From Cudoniella acicularis (lineage: Eukaryota > Ascomycota > Leotiomycetes > Helotiales > Helotiaceae): a stretch of 12,866 bases of DNA. The stretch is from assembly GCA_013054445.1 (NCBI GenBank), contig JAAMPI010001573.1, positions 1-12,866 of the forward strand, given 5' to 3'. The notes beneath the pieces were generated by a model. That model saw only the letters and a list, made by a program, of their open reading frames with translations. It was not told the origin of the DNA and did no database searches. How positions within the stretch are numbered: position 1 is the first letter of the stretch; each line of letters starts with the position of its first letter. A program made the translations under genes and the position numbers. This document shows positions 9,010 to 12,866 of this stretch, one piece after another.

Positions 9010-11907
9010 TCAACATGTACTGTACATGTGGGTTATCGCTGATACTGACGATTCTAGCATAACCTCCCTAGAATATGAATTGTTCATCAACCTCCGATGA
9101 TCCCCGTCCATGCTGTGATATTTATGTGCCAGCTCGAATAATCGATTCTCTATACATGCCTCGTGCAACTCCAAGGGGTTCGCAGCTCGGAGAAGCCTCT
9201 TGTATATCTCTGCAAGGGTACAGATCTCTTCAAATCCCTGGCAGTTGAGGAATCCGTAATCAACCTTTACCGGCTCGATAGGAGGGTATGCTGTGTAGTC
9301 ATTTATCTCCAAGAATTGTTTGAGATTCCAAACCGATAGGTTCATGTTGCTTGGTGGGTGACTCAGGTATTCTCTAACAAGAGGCAGCTCTCCGATGTCC
9401 GCAAACCGGTTTTGAATTTTGTCCTCCATGAGTTTCACAAACCCGCCAGACTCATATGCTTGCCAGAACTCCGTAAAAGTACAGGGTTTGGATCTGAAAC
9501 GTTGAGGAACCGAAGAACCTTTATGTTGATCAGTAAGAAGACTAGTATATATTGCACCAAGCTTATTCTCCTCGACTTCGTTTCTGCAGGCACAGAACCC
9601 AAATTTCAACCACGTTTCTTGAACTGGATTTGGTCTCGCACCCATCAGAGCCATCCAGAGAATCTCGAAAGAGTATTGTTTTGCTCTAGGCTGCAGCTCC
9701 CTCCAGTGTTTCTTTTGATCATCAGGCTCTAAGAATGTTTGTGCCTCCTCAATGAAACGCATGTATGCCTTAACGTCGTTCGGATCTCGTTGATCCTCCA
9801 GGATATGCGTATTTTGGAGAAACCACGGAAAGTAGATTCCCCCCTTAAACGAAGATGCCTCACTATACACGCGGATAATATTGGTAATAAGTGATTTTTC
9901 TTGTTGCCAGAGGTTTAAGTCTTCCGCTGTAATTTCCAGGCCCCTCACTAAGCCTTGGTAGAGACCTAGCAGCTTGGTTCGATCGTGGTAGGATGGCAAG
10001 TTCTGAAATCCAAAATTTTCAAGAACACCTGGATCATCGGGCATCCTGTCATCCATACAATCCTGGTACAGGTAATCTCCTGGTGTGAATGCACGACGAA
10101 GAGTACTAAGGTACGATGCGGATCCCCCTCGAGGTCCTCCTGACAATCGGTCGGGCCCGTCCGGGTAATGTAACAAATCAGCAAGGACCGGGCCGTATTC
10201 TCCCAAAACTGGGTTTATTACTGCCTTTGAGAGTGTGTTCTTTGCTCGCTCCCTTTCAAGCCTAGTTTCTTCTCAGGTTATTGCATTTTCCCCCCCGGCA
10301 GTTGTAAATTATATATAGTATGGTAAACTTACCTTTCAAATGACAACGCAATTCTTTGTTGTGTCAAAGCATTCTCCCGATGTGATAGTTCTGAACCTCT
10401 GGCCTCCTTTACAGCCGAGCCGTCACCGATTATACTGCTACCTCCAACGACTGAAGTTTTCTGCAGGCGCTCAGGGTGTTGAAAGTCGGAGCCAAGATTC
10501 TTTACCAGTGAGTTTTGGACTTGTACCAAAGTCATTCCAAGGACTTTGGCTTGATCTGTTGCGAGATCTGTAAACTCGGGAACCGTCCAACGGCTGTAAA
10601 GGCGCCCATGACAACCTCGAGTCGAATATCTTCTATGCGTGCGGAGCAGCTTCCAGCACATGAAGCAACTTCTTTTACTGCAGCCAATGTAATTGTAAGC
10701 ACTGGCGTGCCAACCACTAGTCGAGCACAGGTGAAGCAGCATCCGAACTTCGGCGTGTACATGAAGCTGTTGCCCCTGTATCTCGGCAAACTTCTTTCTT
10801 GCGCCTTTGATGGTCAGCTGGGTCCTAGAAGGTTTTTTACGGTTGTAGCGGTCATATTTAGATCTAAAAGTCGAAGTGTTTTCTCAAGACCAAGAGGATT
10901 ATTGAGTGATTGTGCTGTGATATTTGCTTTCGGAAGAGGGACGAATCTAACCTTCTCGAAACTTGGAAAAGTCAAAAGAACCCTAGTCATCCTCTCGAAC
11001 GCACTTCGGAGTCTGCCAAGGAAATAAATGCTTTCCCACAATTTTCTGGTTTCATTTGTCGCGAGCTGTGAGTCCACAAGTATGATTTTTGCATAGTTGG
11101 ATTTTCGCACTTGGTTTGCCTCGAGAACAAATCGGCTCAAATTATCGAGATACGAGAGGTCCAGGTCGTTGATAGAAAATATAAGTCGACGTAGGTTCTC
11201 GATTTTTGCGAGCGAACTTCCCATACGGGTGTCCTCGGGACTCACAAGAATCACAGGGCATGTTCTGAAATTGCGCTTCAATTTTGGAATATATGTGCTC
11301 TTGATTCGAATAGCGTGATATTTCAACATATCGTGCCAGACTGTATCCTCAACGGACAATGGCTGTGAAGCTACAAGAGTTAACCTAGATCGCATATATG
11401 GTTTTGGCTCCTACCGTTCTTCGCAGAGAATATATCCCAGAAGTAATTGGTCCATTCGACGATCCAAGACCTGGTTTCGATTGCTGGTGACGTGTGCTGA
11501 TGTGACGACCAACTACTCACCAAATCGCTGAATTTATCAAAGAATTCAAAATCAGAAGGCTCAAAAGGTGTATTTCGAGCGATCAAAATTTCAACGTCTT
11601 CTTCACGCTCTCTCATCGCTGTACAAGCTACAAAACGGGCGCCGTGCTCTTTGGCCGCGAATTCCGCAACATCGTCCAGAAATTGCCTCTTAAGCGTGTC
11701 ATTGCCTGAGCCGGATAGTTGCTGGCCAACTGATGTATCAATACTCTCGGAGTCGTCGCCATCGTAAGTTCTCTCGTCAGGGTCCGACTCCTCATATATT
11801 GAGGTTGGTTCAACTTGGCCATTGCTGCGAAGGGAAAGGAGGTTCGTCAGAGCAACAAATTGATTCTGGTTCAGTCCGGGTTGCAGCCATATTGAGTTGC
11901 TAGCCAT
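9010..11907 (-). pseudogene. OTT_1508-like deaminase-fold protein, large, two apparent 1-nt frameshifts
   Basis: The gene starts at ATG 11907-11905 and ends at TGA 9012-9010, with one intron at 10332-10262 (GTAAGT...AAACTAG, 71 nt, phase 2), giving about 942 residues if read through. An acidic, Ser-rich N-terminus is followed by FLDDVAEFAAKEHGARF. The core holds VHAEVRMLLHL (HAE at 10757-10749), then YIGCSKRSCFMC (C-x4-C-x2-C; last cysteines at 10667-10665 and 10658-10656), and HGRLYSRWTVPE. This His-Ala-Glu plus Cys-x2-Cys zinc layout is that of the nucleic acid/nucleotide deaminase superfamily, and the wording around it fits the fungal OTT_1508-like branch (PF14441, from memory). Substrate unknown. 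The 418-codon last exon is intact and unrecognised. Two frame changes occur, at 11380-11413 and 10814-10886; exon 1 is exactly two bases short of the phase its donor needs, consistent with two single-base losses. These could be true mutations or assembly errors, so 'pseudogene' is provisional. Confidence 0.7.
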
Positions 11908-12261
11908 TTTTCTTTGTTGATCGGGAAAAGACTGAGCAAAGATTTCGTGTGGTCAAACAAGCAATTGTAAAATAAGCGGTGTAGGGTTACACAGTGTCGG
12001 TAAGGTTAGCCATTGGGCGAATTTGTGCTCTCTTGAGCATCATGCAGCGGCTGGCCACCCGCACAACAGCCGGTATGACCCGCGACCAAATAAAGAAGCC
12101 GCAACAATGGTGCTGATCGCTTGATAAAAAAAACCCCGATTTGTAGGTATATAATAAAGAGGAAAATCCATGGTTTGAAAACTTTAAAGCCTTGTATTGT
12201 GTATCAAAAATAATTGGATTTTGGTGCAATGATAGAACGCCTCTAGACACGTAAAGTAGCA
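11908..12261 (-). promoter_or_regulatory. Upstream region of the deaminase-like gene
   Basis: No supported gene lies here; the open frame on the minus strand has no domain-like content. A CCAAT box for the minus-strand gene is present as ATTGG at 12012-12016, about 105 bases before the ATG, a common fungal distance. The bases next to the ATG are A-rich (AAAGAAAAATGG), a favourable start context. Promoter function is inferred. Confidence 0.35.
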
Positions 12262-12400
12262 CCCTATATAATATTTAAAAGGACTAATATTATAAAGAGT
12301 TTAATAAGGAATAATAAAAGTTTAAAAAATATATTAGAATTTATTATAAAAAAAAGAATTAAAATAATGATAAAATATTCCAAATTAAAAGAATTAAACT
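12262..12400. other. Extremely AT-rich island
   Basis: Nearly all A and T, with very few C on the plus strand and A-rich runs, and no open frame of note. It ends abruptly at about 12400, where GCGGCGG begins. In filamentous ascomycetes such islands are often RIP-degraded transposon remnants; that reading is inference, since no element can be identified. Confidence 0.5.
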
Positions 12401-12410
12401 AGCGGCGGTG

Positions 12411-12866
12411 AGTACGAAATGGGAGCCGGTGTCACGTGCTTAGTCAGCTGCTCGCAACCAGCTGCCACATGATCAAAGGCCCCGAGACTCGACTCGACTC
12501 GTCTTCGCCAGTGCCAGTGCCAGCATCAGCGCAAGCGAAGTGCGATAATTGTAAGCTTCGGTTGCAGCTTTAACTGGCAGCCCTACCGACTGACAATAAG
12601 ATATAACTTTATTACAGACCTAGTTTGATATACAGTCTTACGACTAAGGAGACTCCTAATAGTATAGTACTATATATAACAGAGGCTGCGACGCGGCCCC
12701 TGACCCCTTATCACGTGCCCTCGCTTACCAGCACTCACCTCCTGTATATAGACCCCTTACGGGACACCTCTTCCTTTTTCTCTCCTTAGCTTAGTTTCTT
12801 CGTGAATACAGCACCTTTGTTGAAATTCCAAGGTCTTCGAGTCAAAAACGAGTGTATTCCATTAAA
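12411..12866 (+). promoter_or_regulatory. Promoter-like or LTR-like segment at the right edge
   Basis: No coding frame is convincing. Visible elements in order are: CACGTG at 12433-12438; three GACTC units at 12486-12500; a CCAGTG-type repeat at about 12509-12524; a 12-nt palindrome TATAGTACTATA at 12663-12674; CACGTG at 12712-12717; a TATA box TATATAG at 12745-12751; a CT tract at 12767-12788; and then a leader-like run to the edge. TATA plus CT tract in this order is a strong plus-strand fungal core promoter. The same order is also found in the U3-R part of fungal LTRs, and the AT-rich island beside it favours a mobile element. No LTR partner, target duplication or primer-binding site is visible in the window, so the two readings stay open. 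Confidence 0.4.

Noticed and set aside
11987..12262. 91-codon minus-strand frame
   Set aside because: Composition-driven, borders the AT-rich island, and sits in the expected promoter of the deaminase-like gene.
1..12866. tRNA, rRNA or CRISPR array
   Set aside because: No cloverleaf with matching A and B boxes, no rRNA-like conserved blocks and no regularly spaced repeats were seen on reading both strands; a tRNA scan could not be run.

Overview
The window reads as nuclear DNA of a filamentous ascomycete (Pezizomycotina, perhaps Leotiomycetes). Genes carry short 60-85 nt introns with GTRNGT-like donors, CTAAC/GCTGAT-like branch sites and YAG acceptors. One gene is a clear fungal YTM1, and others belong to fungus-restricted families. 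The class-level guess is inference; the fungal assignment is firm.

Layout, left to right. (1) At 1-113, on the minus strand, is the 5' end of a gene that runs off the left edge. (2) 114-1027 is gene-free, with nested inverted repeats. (3) At 1028-2004 (+) is a broken gene for a small polytopic membrane protein, DUF7702-like. (4) At about 2005-3668 (-) is a broken gene for a multi-TM protein with a cysteine-rich outer domain, convergent with and abutting the previous one. (5) At 3853-4171 (+) is a short coding-like relay through three frames. (6) At 4405-5933 (+) is YTM1, intact with one 62 nt intron. (7) 5934-7601 is gene-free. (8) At 7602-8781 (+) is a zinc alcohol dehydrogenase pseudogene. 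(9) At 9010-11907 (-) is a large OTT_1508-like deaminase-fold protein with one intron and two apparent 1-nt losses. (10) 11908-12866 holds the deaminase upstream region, a very AT-rich island (about 12262-12400) and a right-edge stretch that looks like a promoter or LTR.

The main result is a contrast in integrity. YTM1, a ribosome-assembly factor, is open over its whole length. Five neighbouring loci (four well recognised by motifs or frame, one weaker) carry premature stops and/or single-base frame changes. All four clear nonsense codons can be explained by C to T at a CpA dinucleotide, three CAG to TAG and one CAA to TAA (the last could also be from GAA). This suggests either an accessory, decaying segment touched by RIP-like C-to-T mutation, or, for the homopolymer indels, uncorrected assembly errors. 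Reads and a second strain would separate these. I found no operon-like cooperation between the genes: they are separate eukaryotic transcription units.
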